Shown: positions 47,698-61,907 of the stretch, piece after piece
Numbering within the stretch: the stretch's first letter is position 1
Layout of the letters: each line of letters begins with the position of its first letter
Origin: Diphasiastrum complanatum
Taxonomy: Eukaryota > Streptophyta > Lycopodiopsida > Lycopodiales > Lycopodiaceae
DNA length: 64,000 nucleotides
Assembly (NCBI GenBank): GCA_029204225.1
Contig: CM055108.1
Span: forward strand, 26,155,303 to 26,219,302
Direction of reading: 5' to 3'
Notes under the pieces: model-generated
Databases searched by the model: none
What the model was told of the DNA's origin: nothing
What the model saw: only the letters and a program-made list of their open reading frames with translations
Position numbers and translations under genes: made by a program

Positions 47698-48650
47698 CTC
47701 CTCAAAAAATAGCTTGGTAAGGTACTAGATCAATCAAGGAGTTGTGAAACTTTTTGAGTGGATCCTTTGGTATGCATGTGAAGTAAATATCAGCCAAGGG
47801 ATCCATTACAGCAGCACCCTCACCAAATCCATGATAAGATTTCTTTGGTAGAAATCATTTGCCAACACTTTGAAGAGCATTCCACCAATTTGTCACTATA
47901 TCCATACGCTTCCTCCATGCTTGATGATGATCTTTGATTTGAAAGTACCATTTTCATGAATATGGCTGTACCATGATGAAAATAAGAGGCCTCCATGCCT
48001 CATAAAGATCACAAACATCATAGAGATCAAGATCATAAGATGAGAAAAAATACTGATTATCAAGATTAAGCATACTAGCTTGACTAGTCCACATACTATG
48101 AACTTTATCCATAATGGATCTAATCTTGAAATCAAATGCAGTCTTGATCTTGAGGCTAAACACTTGCTCAAGGATGTAAGTGTCCTTCAAGGATGATTCA
48201 CTTAATCTCAAGAGAACTTTACAAATTGCCTCAACCCATGTAAAAACATGATTTTTCAAACTGTGAGGAGTCAAACTTATTCTTGCTCTTACTAGATCCT
48301 AGAGAACACTTTTGATGACACAATCTCTTGCTTTCAAAATGCTTTGGAAACATATCAATGACAAGAAATATGTCCATACAATAGGCATCATCCAAAACAA
48401 GAATTGCCTTACTTGAAGTTTGAGATGTAAAAATCTCAATAAAGCAAGATAGTACATCAAGTAATGGAAGAGAAGCATGAGTGAGAATGTTGGAGTGGAT
48501 ACCACCTGAAACTTGCCTCTCTTTACCATAAAAAACGAGCCATAAAGACTCGGCCATCCATCTTGAAGATCCCCTTGAATCCATGTGTTTAAGATACTCC
48601 TCCTCAAACCTTGACCCCATCACATCTTGATAGTCTTCAATATATATCAT
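47698..48650 (-). pseudogene. Unrecognised segment replacing RT/RNase H
   Basis: Copia order predicts RT and RNase H here. Instead, minus-strand frames (48,231-48,650, 47,896-48,171) give Leu/Ser/Phe-rich peptides without RT palm, YVDD or RNase H motifs. A similar situation is seen at 11,308-12,840. I cannot name the source. It may be captured or highly decayed sequence. Confidence 0.4.
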
Positions 48651-49310
48651 TTAAGATGCATTTTGAGATGCCTTGATCTCGGCCCCTTCCAAGGTTGATT
48701 GTTGATCTTCATAAAATATGACGTCTTTACTCTCAATCACTTTTGAAATAGAGAGTATAAAGGCTTTATAGGCCTCCTTGGTGGATAGGCATCCAACCGT
48801 GATCCATGAGCTTAGATCATCCTTCTTGCTTGTTTCCAAGGGAATATGTGCAAAGCAAGGACTTCCATGGAATCTAAGGTGTTCAACCTTAGGCTTCTTT
48901 TTGAATAATACTTCATATGGTGTATTTCCTCCAAGAGCTCCATCACTCCTCAAAGCTTTGATCTTCAATGAGAATTTCATCTCAACATATGCTTTGAATA
49001 ATAGGAAATAATCATGCACCATAAATCTTGAAGAAAGATATACCCATGTGCATCTTGTGTGATCATCCTCCTTTGAAACCTTGGATACATAAGAAACATC
49101 AAGAGATTTTGCACTCTCTCTTGGATCCAATTTGTAGATACCTTCATATCTACATCCATGTGCAAGGATCTCACCACCCTTCTTGATCACACAATTGTCA
49201 ATATGGAAATTGATATCAAGGCCACCGTCAAGTAATTGGCCAACACTTAAAAGATTCTTTGTAAGCTTGGGAACAAAAAAGGAACCTTGTGAAGAGATAG
49301 AACTTTTGAT
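48651..49310 (-). pseudogene. Copia GAG-pre-integrase and integrase remnant
   Basis: In one frame: VPKLTKNLLSVGQLLDGG, then CVIKKGGEILAHGCRYEGIYKLDP (GAG-pre-integrase) and TRCTWVYL then LKIKALRSDG (the integrase core around its second catalytic Asp). The frame then jumps to GNTPYEVLFKKKPKVEHLRF and AHIPLETSKKDD, the region after the core. The DX35E Glu and the PQQNG block are missing, as is the HHCC finger, so deletions have removed the active site while keeping the frame. Confidence 0.8.
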
Positions 49311-50041
49311 GATGCAAGCTTCAAATCCTCCTCTTCATCTTGGTCTTTTGCTTTGTCCTTAGAGAAGTGTTGGTATTGCTTTTTGCTCCTCTCTTTGTGC
49401 TTGGCAAATAGAATTTTGCCATCATGATTATGATTGAGTGAAAATTTGTCCATCATTAATAGCTTGTTCTCATGCCTTGATTCTTCAGCTATTTGCACTC
49501 CTTGCAAAGCCCCCAAGATTGGTAGCTCCTCCTTGATAGCATAGGATTGGACAAGATTCTTGTATTCATCCTTCAAGCCATTAAGTATGACTTGGACTAG
49601 CTCACTTTGTTTGATGGAATCTCCAATACAAGCAAGCTCCCTATGAATGTCTTTCACTCTCAAAATATAATTAATGGCACCCTCATCACTCTTTTGACAA
49701 CTTTGGAATATTTGATTTCTAAGAGTGAGGAGCCTAGAGGTATTTTTGGCCTCATAGATTGCTTTGAGAGTATCACAAGCATCCTTGGACGAAGTACAAG
49801 CACCAATCTCTCTCAAAATCTCAATAGAGACATTCATCTTGATATAATGGAGAGCCATCCAACCTCTCTTCTGATACTTTTGTAATTCTTGAAGGAATTG
49901 AGGCTCCTCCTCAATCCCAATTACAATGTCCATTACATCTTGGAGTGTCAAGATTGACTCCATTCTAACCTTGCAAATAGAATAGTTGGAGGTAGATAGT
50001 CTTTCACTAGATTCAAATAGGTAGGAACCCATGGATGCCAT
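49247..50041 (-). CDS. Copia Gag capsid protein (UBN2-type) of the derivative
   Basis: From an ATG at 50,041 the frame encodes the copia capsid domain: SNYSICKVRMESILTLQDVMD, YIKMNVSIEILREIG, SSKDACDTLKAIYE and VILNGLKDEYKNLVQ. It ends in a basic then acidic tail (KDKAKDQDEEEDL). The zinc knuckle that normally follows is missing, and the sequence joins GAG-pre-integrase directly in another frame (about 49,320). It closely resembles the Gags at 18,535-19,206 and 61,908. An in-frame extension upstream to 50,182 has no convincing start. Confidence 0.85.
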   Translation of the reverse strand: MASMGSYLFESSERLSTSNYSICKVRMESILTLQDVMDIVIGIEEEPQFLQELQKYQKRGWMALHYIKMNVSIEILREIGACTSSKDACDTLKAIYEAKNTSRLLTLRNQIFQSCQKSDEGAINYILRVKDIHRELACIGDSIKQSELVQVILNGLKDEYKNLVQSYAIKEELPILGALQGVQIAEESRHENKLLMMDKFSLNHNHDGKILFAKHKERSKKQYQHFSKDKAKDQDEEEDLKLASSKVLSLHKVPFLFPSLQRIF

Positions 50042-50426
50042 CAAAAGTAGTGAAGACTCCTTGTAATGAGACAATAAATGTTGCTTCTCTCTCACTATAG
50101 GATCCTTGAAAGGTGTACTACCAACTCCTCTGTTGCAACAAAATGTGAGATGGATCTCACTAGCTCTACCAATCTCTCTCAAACTAGATCAACCTCTCAT
50201 CAATTGATGGAGTATAGGCAAAGTTTGGGTCAAAATATCTTTGGCACGTGTGAAACACTCAAAGAATCCACACTTAAATACAATGCAATTGAAACAATGT
50301 GGCTATGACCTCAAAAAGATGACTAGATCTTATTAGATGGGATTGGCTGAATTTTTGGATCAAACAAGCAATATAATGACCAAACCAAATGTGTCCACAC
50401 AGGTCTAGGTGCCCTACCTAACCCTA

Positions 50427-50922
<496 letters not shown>

Positions 50923-51427
50923 TATCTGAGTCAGATCCACTTGCTTACCAAGCTGCGAGAGCTACTTACTAGGGAAACTCAAAAAATTGCTGTCTGAGAA
51001 GGTTCTAGGCCACTTTTTGGTCTTGGAAACCTTCACAGGGGCACTTTTTTTGGGATCTAACTCTCGCAGACTTCTATGTGTCCTTGTCTCAGTGAGATGG
51101 AACTTCAAAGAGCTCGGCAAAGGTTAGTTTTGAGTTTTAATTTTTTTTTTTTTTTTACAAAGGATTTTTGAATTTTTTTTGAGTTTTTCTCTGTTTTTTC
51201 AAAATCTGATGGGAACTAACCCTTGCAGGTTTCTATGCAGGTCTAGGACAGTACCCTAGAGCTGTTGCCAGTCATGCAAAGGTTCATGCCCACTAGTTTT
51301 TGAGAAATTAAAATCTGATGAGATTTTGACTCTCTTTTTCCCTACAAAAATAAATTTTGAGCTTTTTTTCTGATTTTTATGGATTTTATGGATTAATGAA
51401 GGGATTGGGTGCTTGGATCTGATCCTC

Positions 51428-52234
<807 letters not shown>

Positions 52235-52449
52235 TCCTCCCACCCCACAATCTCTCCCTACAGTGCAAACAAACCAAAAAAATCACGAAAAACGACAAAA
52301 ACTAATACTACTCACACTATTCTACCCCTAAAATCCAATTTTTTTGGTGAAAAAAGAGAAGAGAAAAAAGAGGAGAGGGAGAGAAAAGAGAGTTCGAGAA
52401 AAACTATGCAGCAAAGCGAGTGTGTGGTGCTCCCCAACAATGGCGCCAC
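52235..52449 (-). other. 215-bp interior with primer-binding site and polypurine tract
   Basis: On the minus strand it runs from TGGCGCCATTGTTGGGG (tRNA-Asp-like primer site, one base after the LTR) to GGGGTGGGAGGA, immediately before TGTTGTGGG of the next LTR. It holds nothing else, so copies 2 and 3 define a minimal element. Confidence 0.75.
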
Positions 52450-53239
<790 letters not shown>

Positions 53240-53576
53240 CCCTATTCAAAATCATATAACTTTTGATTGACTCCACCAAATGGATTGAAACAAATTGCTA
53301 CAAAAACTAGACAAATTTAACTTCTAAACAAGCTATCTAGCACCAAATTTGGATTTAACTTGGAAGAGAATCACCCAAATGAATTTGGTTGTCCTTCACA
53401 CGTGTCTGAATACTGATTTCCGTACAATACCAAATTTGGTCCAATCCATATGATAATGAACCCTCTTGATCCAAAACTCACTATGATAGCATGGAAGATG
53501 CAATCAACACATCTAGATCTTGATTTTCATGAAAATTTTGAAACTTTGGATGATCGATGCATCAAATACCTAGCTA

Positions 53577-53589
53577 GGCTCTGATACCA
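53577..53589 (-). promoter_or_regulatory. tRNA-Met primer-binding site of the minus-strand copia derivative
   Basis: The minus strand reads TGGTATCAGAGCC directly after the LTR end at about 53,590. It fixes the element as minus-oriented and shows that the array at 50,427-53,239 lies within its leader. Confidence 0.85.
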
Positions 53590-54138
53590 AGTCAAAATTC
53601 ACATGTGTGGGAATGACCTAATGTGTGAAATTGATCTCCTAAGCTTGGCTCATGCACTATAGATCATCTATTGATTGAAATCTAAGATCAATGACAAAAT
53701 CTAAGGCAAAGAGACCATTCTACATGCATACCTTCATAACCAAACACCTCTCACATGTGTGGAAGTACTTCATGAAAAAAAAACTAAATCCCAAAAAGCT
53801 CCTCTCCTCGGGTAGAGAGAGAATAGACCTATTGGTCTCGGGTAGAGAGAGAGTGCAATACAAGCAAAATTGATAGATCTCAAGTTTGACTCAAAAACTC
53901 ACATTGAATTATGATAGAACTCGTGGAGATCCATGCTTCAATCCTATTGGACCCCTTAAACAATAGCCTCTCTAATCCTATTGGGTGAGTGATGCAATAT
54001 TCCTAACTTTTGATTGGACCCTTCCAGCAAATCTCTCACTTATTATTGGACCCTTTGACTTTTGCTAACACTTTGACTTGATCACTCATCAAATATAACT
54101 TGGACACTTGTAAGCAACCTAACTAGCTCGAGGCACAT
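53590..54138 (-). repeat. 5' LTR (truncated) of the minus-strand copia derivative
   Basis: Matches the 3' LTR up to CTCGAGG(C/T)AC at about 54,135, where a new TGTCAG sequence begins. About 250 bp of U3 is missing. Confidence 0.8.
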
Positions 54139-54640
54139 TGTCAGAAATGGTGAACTCCTGTAACTTTGCTGCAACATGAACACGAAGCGAAGGTTGAACG
54201 GAGAATAATTCGCAAAAGTCAACGTGCCTTGACTCAAAGGACGAACAATTCGCGAATTAGTTGCGGATCGCAAACATGCTTCCAGGACCGCAAAAACCAC
54301 AAAGGGATCCAAAACGAAAAGGCATGAAAGAAACGAAACAAACGAAGGAGAATCTTTCACGCTGCCAGCTGGCAGCTCAATGGGCTTGGAGTCGTAGAAT
54401 TCACGCCCATCTGAAACGAGTAGCAACAATGGAGAGTAACTAATTAGTTGATTAGCATTAACTAGTCTTGTAATTCTCTATTTAACTATCTTGTAAACTC
54501 CACACAATGGAGATACAACTGGATCATAAAATAGATTCTGTAATAGAGAGCAAAGGAGAAAACAAAAAAGAACCGACACACGACTATCTAATATTTTTTG
54601 AAACCAATGCTCCAGTGATACGTCCTATCATGCTCAATTT
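54139..54640 (+). mobile_element. Possible LTR of a decayed gypsy element
   Basis: Begins TGTCAGAAATGG exactly where the copia LTR is broken, and contains promoter-like AT-rich sequence. Gypsy Gag sequence follows on the same strand at 55,010. The other end and the primer-binding site are not clear. Confidence 0.35.
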
Positions 54641-54664
54641 CAGAGGAGGAAGAGTAATCTGAGT

Positions 54665-54975
54665 CCTACATCCAATAGTCAAACATACTAGTCGACACTC
54701 CTACATCCGAGAACTAGATTCAACGATCTAGATCCGACATTAGATCCATAGCTAGATCTGATGATCAACGACTAGATTTAAAAAAATAGATCTGACAGTC
54801 TACAACCAATGTTGCATCCAATGTCTAGATCCAACAGCATAGCTGACAATGGATATCTGATGACTAGACTTCAAGATTACATCCGACAAGTCTAGATCCG
54901 ATGACCTAGATCCGATGTCTAGGTCCGACGACCTAGAACTGACGGTGCATCCAACAAGCTAGATCTGATGATCTA
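54665..54975. repeat. Cryptic repeat of CTAGATCCGA-like words
   Basis: CTAGATC(C/T)GA(C/T), GATCTAGATCCGAC and close variants recur more than a dozen times at irregular 15-25 bp spacing. Non-coding, probably a slipped minisatellite in a retroelement leader. Confidence 0.7.
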
Positions 54976-55009
54976 TATCCGACAAATAAACGAACACCGA
55001 AACTGGAAC

Positions 55010-55260
55010 TACCAAAGTTTGACGGCAATGTGGACCCTCATAGATTTGTACAAATCTTTGAGAATGCATGTGAAGTATATGGTGAATATACAGATGATGC
55101 AAAAGTCCAACTATTTTTTATGACCATGGTAGATAAAGCACGAGAGTAGTTTTTTAGTCTTGATCGCGATGATAGACAAGATTGGTCAGAGTTGAAAGAG
55201 TCTAAGATTTCCAGAGGACCTATAAAAAAGAAGACTGAGGGGGCTCAAAGAATGTGACTA
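55010..55260 (+). pseudogene. Ty3/gypsy Gag fragment
   Basis: The frame reads FDGNVDPHRFVQIFENACEV, then YTDDAKVQLFFMTMVDKARE, a stop where Trp is expected, then SLDRDDRQDWSELKESK. This is the Retrotrans_gag capsid pattern. Downstream to about 56,090 only broken frames are found. Confidence 0.7.
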
Positions 55261-57459
55261 TAGATGATTACCCCAAACTCAGCAGCCTAGAATATGCTTT
55301 ACGCTCGCAACCCTCCTAGAGAATTGTGGTGTTGCTGAATAGTGACAAACATCTCCAAGAGTACCTAAGGGAACCAAGCTGGAAAAGAGTTTACCCCTAT
55401 TACGTGCCGATCACAAGAAGAGACCCTTCGAAAAGAAAGAAGCAAGCAGAGTGGCAAGTCAACTAGCTAGTTATTCCAGGAGTTGCCTCTAGCTCATCAT
55501 TTGAAAGTATTGAACTGTCCTATTGGAATTTGGACATACCTATAAGGGGAGTGCATATGCTGTAGTCCGAGAAAGTGCAACTTATAGCATGTCCATAGCC
55601 TTCCTCATGACATTGGAATGTTACTAGGACAAAGGGTTGATGTCAATCAACCTCTGCAATCAGAAGAAGGGCATATGATGTTGGCAAGGCTCTTTTTCTG
55701 AGCTGCATTTTCCTGGTTCAATATGTGGAGATGATCGAGAAATGGTATGGAAACAAGTTCATACCTGGAATGAGGCCATATCTAAGACTTAATCCATTGG
55801 GCATAAAACTGAGATTCATCACATTTGAAGCCATTGGAAGGAAGATAGGCTACAAGAAGTCTCTTGAAAAAAAGAATCCCGAGAAAGACAAACAGGAGGC
55901 AATCAGTTACGAAGGGCTATCTTGACAAGCCACTACAGATGTTGAAGTTATTGTCGAGAAGCACGATGATGGCGACAAATAAGGTCTTGGTTTTACGCAG
56001 GAAAATGCTGATCCATGCCTTTCCAAGAACCAAGCATCAAAGCTGTGGTAGTGTAGTGGGATCTACAACACTACATGGGGAGGATAATGTTAGCTGATGC
56101 CATGCCCCAAGGTATTGATGCAGTACCTCACCACTCAAAAGGGCTTCCAGTTGTTGTTGAGAGCTGAGTTTGAGAGCACGAGAATTACTAGTGCTAGGCT
56201 AAGTTGTATCTTGTGAGGCCCATGGTTATTTTCCAAAAGATGGAAAACCATGTGGGAGCTAGTAATTTGGCCCTCTAAAACTTGAGAGTGTATTTTCAAG
56301 AAAGAGGCCTCCTAATAATGTGTAAGTTGAGGGGTGGAACCCAAAAGGTTGTGAAAAATGCAAAAATAAGCTTGGTAGATGCCAAAAATCTTGTATATAG
56401 ATAAACACACATGTGTGGATCCTGTTTCCACGTGTGAAAATAGTGTACTTGTCATGTACCATAATCATATAGGTTGTACATATGATTTAATTCAAGTTCT
56501 AGTGGCTAAAAAGGCCAAAAACTAGTTTTCTAGACATATGACACATGGCATCAGTCTATTGCTTGCATGAGCCACATCCTTTGGTTAGGTGTCACATCCC
56601 ATGTGTAGAGGACAGCTCACATGTGTGGAATAAGCTGAAGTAGACGAATTTTTACTTCTAGAAGATTTTCAAGTAGATCTCCATATAGAAGGAAAATGGA
56701 CCAAAAGTGCTCAAAATAGAAGGTTTTGTCCAAGTGTCAGTTTTGCATGATGAATCATCATATGACAAAGCACCTTCACACATGTGGGATCAAAGGGATG
56801 ATCAGTACCACAAGCTCCCACTTATTGTATATATAGAGCCACATTTGGCCATAATCAGTCCAATCTTGGTTTTGGAAGCAATTCTGAGTGATTCTCTCCA
56901 TTTGTCTACATTTGTTTTGATTGTTTTGAGGCTCTATCAATGTGTACTTGATTTTCAGGTTGGAGTCCGTACTCAGACAGTGTTTCACACGTGTGAAACC
57001 AGAAAGTACACTTACCTTCAATTAATGATTGTTCTTGTTAGAATTTTGTGTCTAGAATTGATCTAGATTGATCTTAATCTGAAATAGATTGATAGATCAA
57101 GTAATCTGACAACCAATCCCTCTTGAGGATCAGATTAGGATCCACTCTTGGTCCTTTTTGTACTTTTTGCACAAAGGTTATAGAATGTGGTTCATCCACT
57201 TGTGAGTATTTATAGGAGCCTCCATGAGTTTCCAAAGCATATGATTTGTAATGAAATGTTGTTGCTCTATCAATTGAAGATTCTACCACTTGCATTTTCT
57301 TCTATGCTCCATTTCCATTCACTCAAATTGGGTACTTGTGTATGAATGTGATTGTTGATTCTTCTGTTGGATTTATTTCCTCTACTCTCCTACATTCTAT
57401 GTTAATCTGCCTCCATTCATGCTGCTGTATTTTACTTGTGTTGTCCCATAGACTGCATA
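55261..57459. other. Decayed retroelement sequence
   Basis: No domain is legible. Around 56,240-57,060 the sequence resembles a copia LTR. It has a GTACTCAGAC word shared with the LTR at 60,415 and an 18-bp palindrome GTTTCACACGTGTGAAAC at 56,982-56,999. Confidence 0.4.
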
Positions 57460-57600
57460 TTTACATGCATTTTATGATAGGCAAAAAATGCGACATTGCA
57501 TTTTTGCATGCATTTGATGATAGGCGAAAAATACGAAAAATGTGACATTGCATTTTTACACGCATTTTATGACAGGCGAAAAATACACTTGCATTTACAA
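57460..57600. repeat. Three short repeats: GCATTTTATGATAGGCGAAAAATGCGACATT type
   Basis: Units of about 55-65 bp containing GCATTT(T/G)ATGA(T/C)AGGC(G/A)AAAAAT and GACATTGCATTTTT recur at about 57,467, 57,510 and 57,562. A related, more diverged block lies inverted at 60,020-60,160. Confidence 0.6.
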
Positions 57601-58233
57601 GGGCGCAGTTTGCCTTTAGGTAAGGACAAGGCCAAAGGCCAAAGGGTGTCACGATTTTTGCATTTTCACCAACATTATTTTTGGCGAAACCCGACGTCAC
57701 AACCTCTTCACGCTCGTTCTATGCACTGTGTGATCAGATTTGACAACAACAGTAGCCACCCATGATCTCCTACAAACGGCACAACCACTTTTGTACCTTC
57801 TTCATCTGCACACCTGTAAAATTTATGTATATAGTGAATACCATCTTGGTACTCAATGCATAAGCAAGATAAGCAAAATCAGCAAGCAAAAAATGCAACT
57901 TGATTTTTGTAACATGTGAGACAAACATTGTAGATGCTTTCACTGGTTTCACCCGCTATTGTCTTGTGCTCACTTGCATTATTGACTTGTATATTTCGTT
58001 ATACTTAATCTGATTATAGCTCTGTCTATTTTTGCATTTAGATTTGTGTCAATACGGCAATGCTATTCTATGTTCTGTCTAGCAATCTGATTGATTTGTC
58101 TGATGGTATGCTCATCACTTCCACTACCACCGCACATTAAAAGCTTTAAAATTATTACATTTTTGTGTTTGCCTACTAAGTCACCAGTAGTGCACGCACC
58201 AAGAAGAGAAATTGAGTAATTTATCTTCCGACA

Positions 58234-58246
58234 TGGTATCAAAGCC
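58234..58246 (+). promoter_or_regulatory. tRNA-Met-type primer-binding site
   Basis: TGGTATCAAAGCC directly after a TTCCGACA LTR-like end. It is followed 220 bp later by a copia Gag start on the same strand, so the LTR probably occupies the sequence before 58,233. Confidence 0.65.
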
Positions 58247-58467
58247 ATAGGTTACTATTCTCTGATTATTTTAAAGCTTTAACATCAGAAACAATTTGAT
58301 TTCTCAAGCGGTTTTATGTCAGATCTATTTTTATAGCATGATAAGCTTCTCACAGAACCTGATCCTATAGCCGATAGGATAATTGCTTTCTCGTTCTATA
58401 ATTTAACACCAGATTTTCATACTTAAGTCACTGATAATTACTAATATTACCTAGACTAATCTTCCAC

Positions 58468-58662
58468 ATGGATTCTCAAGGAAATTCCAGTCATTTCATG
58501 GACAAGCTTGATGGAGCCAATTACCATCTATGTAGATTTAAGATGAGAACCGTGCTAATGGCTAAGGAGTTGTATGACGTTGTTACAGGTGCTGAGGGAA
58601 TACCCAAACCTGATGACACAACAATCTCCAGATGGAAGCTGAAGGATGGTAAAGCATTTTGA
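58468..58662 (+). pseudogene. Copia Gag N-terminus (fragment)
   Basis: From an ATG, the frame reads MDKLDGANYHLCRFKMRTVL then LYDVVTGAEG and ISRWKLKDGKAF, the DUF4219/UBN2 start of a copia Gag lineage different from those at 49,247 and 61,908. It stops after 64 codons, and the following sequence gives only weak, broken similarity. Confidence 0.7.
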
Positions 58663-60279
58663 TGTCCGTAGAAGATGGTAGAATATATGTTTTTTCTACG
58701 ACAGTTTCTATTCGACATCTGTTGGAATCAGCACAATCCACAGTGGCCAGTGCTTGATCCCAATTTGTAATATCAGTTTATCTTGTATAGTGTTCTTTCG
58801 ATTGAATTGGAACACTATCGGATTCATCATATGTTGTAGATGACCAATCACCATAAACCTTGGCGGGCTTTACGTGGCTAGACGAATCAACAATGACTCA
58901 TTTTTCGTTGTTGCCGAAGGTTATTTTGCTACACGCTAGTGACAAAGCCATTATGTTGATGCTTGATCCACTATCAAGGATAGCAGATACTACTTGGTAA
59001 TATTTATAGGACATAGTTAAGGAGATGCTAGTCCCCTTAGCAACACCTATTAGATTCATGAGAATCTGAGGAATTTCTGGAATCTCATATAGTTTTCACT
59101 GTTCATTTGGAATAGTGAGCAGCTAAAAACTTCGGTGGATATAACGTTGGAGACCAGTGAAAAATTTCATTGTGCTATAGAAGGGCATTGTGATTTGAGC
59201 TTGTAGAAGTTGTAGAATACTTCAAGTCCCGGTAGGGGTTGTTCTTTTTTTAGGATTGGAGCAGATAACGGCCTGTCGGTATTCTGTTCCTCCTACAAAA
59301 ATTCATCTCAAAATTTGTGGTATTGCCTTTGTTCCGTGCGTGGGTCTGGGTAATCTCTTGGTAATGTAGAAGCTATCAAGGAGCTTCCCATATGATCAAC
59401 TGGTTTTTCGAGGTTTTGTTGTTGTTGTTGGTCTTGGCACTGAGAGCTAGTAAGGACTCTAACAGGTTCTGATGAAATATGTCACGTTGGGAGGATCCTG
59501 TTAGGCTGCTTTGGGCAATCCTTGAAATTGTGTTTTCATCGCTAGTATCCTTGCATACCAAACCTTTACAATGGCCACTAGCAATACCATAATTCTCAAA
59601 ACCCACCCAAAACCAGTACTACCAGTTTTGCAACCTTTTGGTGCTAGAGCTAGAATCGAAGGATTGCTTCAATTTGATCCTTCAGTTGTTTTATCAAAAT
59701 TATGCCATGAGCTGATTCAAAATTTAGGCAAAACCGAAGATGGACATATCTGTACCATAGTTTGGAATGCATCTATAATCATTACAGAAGAATTACACCT
59801 AGCAGATTGTGAAGAAACTAAGAGTTCCTATCCCTCAAAGCCTTAGCATTTTTCTTAGTCTTTCCTTGTTGTTTTTCCTGACTATTGCATTTTAAACTAT
59901 GTTTTACAGAGTCTACATTTTTGAATTGTTTCGTGTCACAGTTCGCAATTTTTGGTCATGAGAAAAATGCATCACTAATTCAAAAACACTTAAAAAATAA
60001 TTCTAGCCAACTCTCCCGACACTGTCACATTTTTTGCATTTCGAAAAAATGCGACTATCTTATAAATGTCTTAGAAATGTTTTTTGGCCTACTGTCGTAT
60101 TTTTTGCCCTTTTAAAAAAAAGAAGGCGACATTGCCCTTGAAAATGCGACACTGCTCTTAAACCGCAAAGGCATCTTTTAGCAAATGCAAAAGTCTGCAG
60201 TGTGAAGTAATGGGCAGAAAGCGGTTGATGCATGGAGGATAGTGACAGGAAACGAGAATCAGTTTTGATTAAGCCTAAT
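58663..60279. other. Unassigned sequence with one small ORF
   Basis: No family recognised. A 91-codon ORF with ATG at 59,571-59,846 has no domain I can name. GCGACA/TGTCGC-containing words near 60,020-60,160 resemble, inverted, the repeats at 57,460-57,600. Confidence 0.3.
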
Positions 60280-60414
60280 GCATTTCTTTTAATTAGAGCT
60301 GATTCAACTAGGATACGAATCTTCCTCTCGACCAAGCCATTTGACTAAGGAGAATAAGGAGTGATAAATTGCTGCTCAATGCCTTGGCTTTGGTAGCACT
60401 CCTTAAATTCGGTA
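60280..60414 (-). pseudogene. Copia integrase core fragment
   Basis: On the minus strand the frame reads EFKECYQSQGIEQQFITPYS, a stop where Gln is expected, then SNGLVERKIRILVES. This is the integrase block around the catalytic Glu. It is cut at 60,414 by the LTR of the next element. Confidence 0.75.
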
Positions 60415-61096
60415 TGTTAAAAATTCACAATTCTAGCTTGACTAGTTTTGGTCATATGACTTGTAAATAGTTAGATGGTCATGATGTGGCTTGTCACACG
60501 TGCCAAATAGCATAGGATTCCATTCATAAGGATGTTCTCAAGTAGACCTAAGTGTTAGAACCTTTGGAATGAGTCCAAATTATGCTTAGATACAAGGGAG
60601 AAAAAATAGGAGCTATTTTTGGTAATTTTTGCATTGTTGAGGGATCTCCAAGATTCCAACCCTAACTTGGTAGGGATGAAAGATCCACCAAAATTAGCAT
60701 TAGGGATAGGTTTAGGGCTACTCATACCTGCCCAAAACCGTGATGGATCATGTATATATAGGTGATGATATCTCACCAAAATCAATCAAGCAATTTCATG
60801 TTTTTTCTCTCATAATGGTGCAATTGCTCTCTATGTTCATAATTGTTTGAGTACTTGTGATTACTAATGATTATAGGATTGAATGTAGGTCTGGTGTACA
60901 GTACTCAGACTGTGGGAGGCCGTACTTTCACACGTGCGAAGCCTTCTTCAAGGATTTGGGCCATTTAGTGAGGTTCAAGCATAGATTTTTGATGGATTTT
61001 GATGGTTCAACTTGTGCTAATCTTATGAAATCATAATCTATTGTTTCCCTCATCATTTCAAGTGTTTTAGGATCCTTATTTGCTGTAATTTTTACA
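60415..61096 (+). repeat. 5' LTR of a copia element running off the window
   Basis: Starts TGTTAAAAATTC and ends GTAATTTTTACA, imperfect inverted ends, followed at once by the primer-binding site. The length (682 bp) is close to the 655-bp LTR at 23,054. It contains TTTCACACGTGCGAA at 60,926-60,940. The start is inferred from the end symmetry and from the interrupted integrase fragment; the 3' LTR is outside the window. Confidence 0.65.
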
Positions 61097-61109
61097 TGGT
61101 ATCAGAGCC
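61097..61109 (+). promoter_or_regulatory. tRNA-Met primer-binding site
   Basis: TGGTATCAGAGCC, a perfect match to the usual copia primer site, directly after the LTR end. Confidence 0.9.
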
Positions 61110-61907
61110 TAAAGGATGAAATGAGCTAAATCCTTGGTTTTCATTCAATTTGATCACAATTTTTTATCTAAATCTTGTGTAGATTGGATCTTAGCATCTA
61201 GTATTGATTCTAGAACTCAAAGTGAGTCAAATACATTGGAGATTGGTGTTGTGTGACTTCATTTGCAGGTGTTTAGGTGTCTAAAACCAGAGGCAAAGTT
61301 GAATTCAATTCACATTACCAAGATAGCAAGTTTTGCTTGCTCCAAGCATTGATTTCTAAGCAAGTTTTGGAGGTGATTTCACAGAGGAGGCTTTCTAGCA
61401 TTCAAGGAGAGGGAAGATCAGAGTTTTGGGGACTCTTCAAGGCTGTTCTAAGGTGTAGTAGACACCTCCTAAAGTGATTTAGGTTCAGTCCAACCATTGC
61501 TTGACTTATGCACCAAATTAGATCAATTTTTCATCAATTTTGATCATTTTTTGCTTGTGATTGTATAGTAGATTGTGTTGCATCCTCATTAAGTTCCATT
61601 TAGATCTTTTACAAGTGATTTTGGAAGTATATTAGGTTGCTGAAATTCACTCTTGATCAGATCATTTGGAAGCTTTAATGTTCTTTATAGAAAGAGGGGC
61701 AATTCTACTAGTATTGTCTACTTCAATCAAGCAAGTGCATTGTTTCTAGTATTCTATGATTTGATTTTGTTAGAGATCATTCTTAGATCTTTATAGGAAG
61801 TCTATTACTGATCTTTTCAGGTCCCTAAGAAGTGGGATAAGGTAGACCTTCAATCAAATCAATAGAAGTAACCTTCATTTGTGTCAAGTCCTTGATTAGG
61901 AGACTAG
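61110..61907 (+). other. Untranslated leader of the copia element
   Basis: AT-rich, no long frame except a random 66-codon ORF. Ends just before the Gag start codon. Confidence 0.6.

Noticed and set aside
59571-59846. 91-codon ORF with ATG
   Set aside because: No recognisable domain, no promoter or neighbour context, and length compatible with chance in this region. Mentioned only in the gap description.
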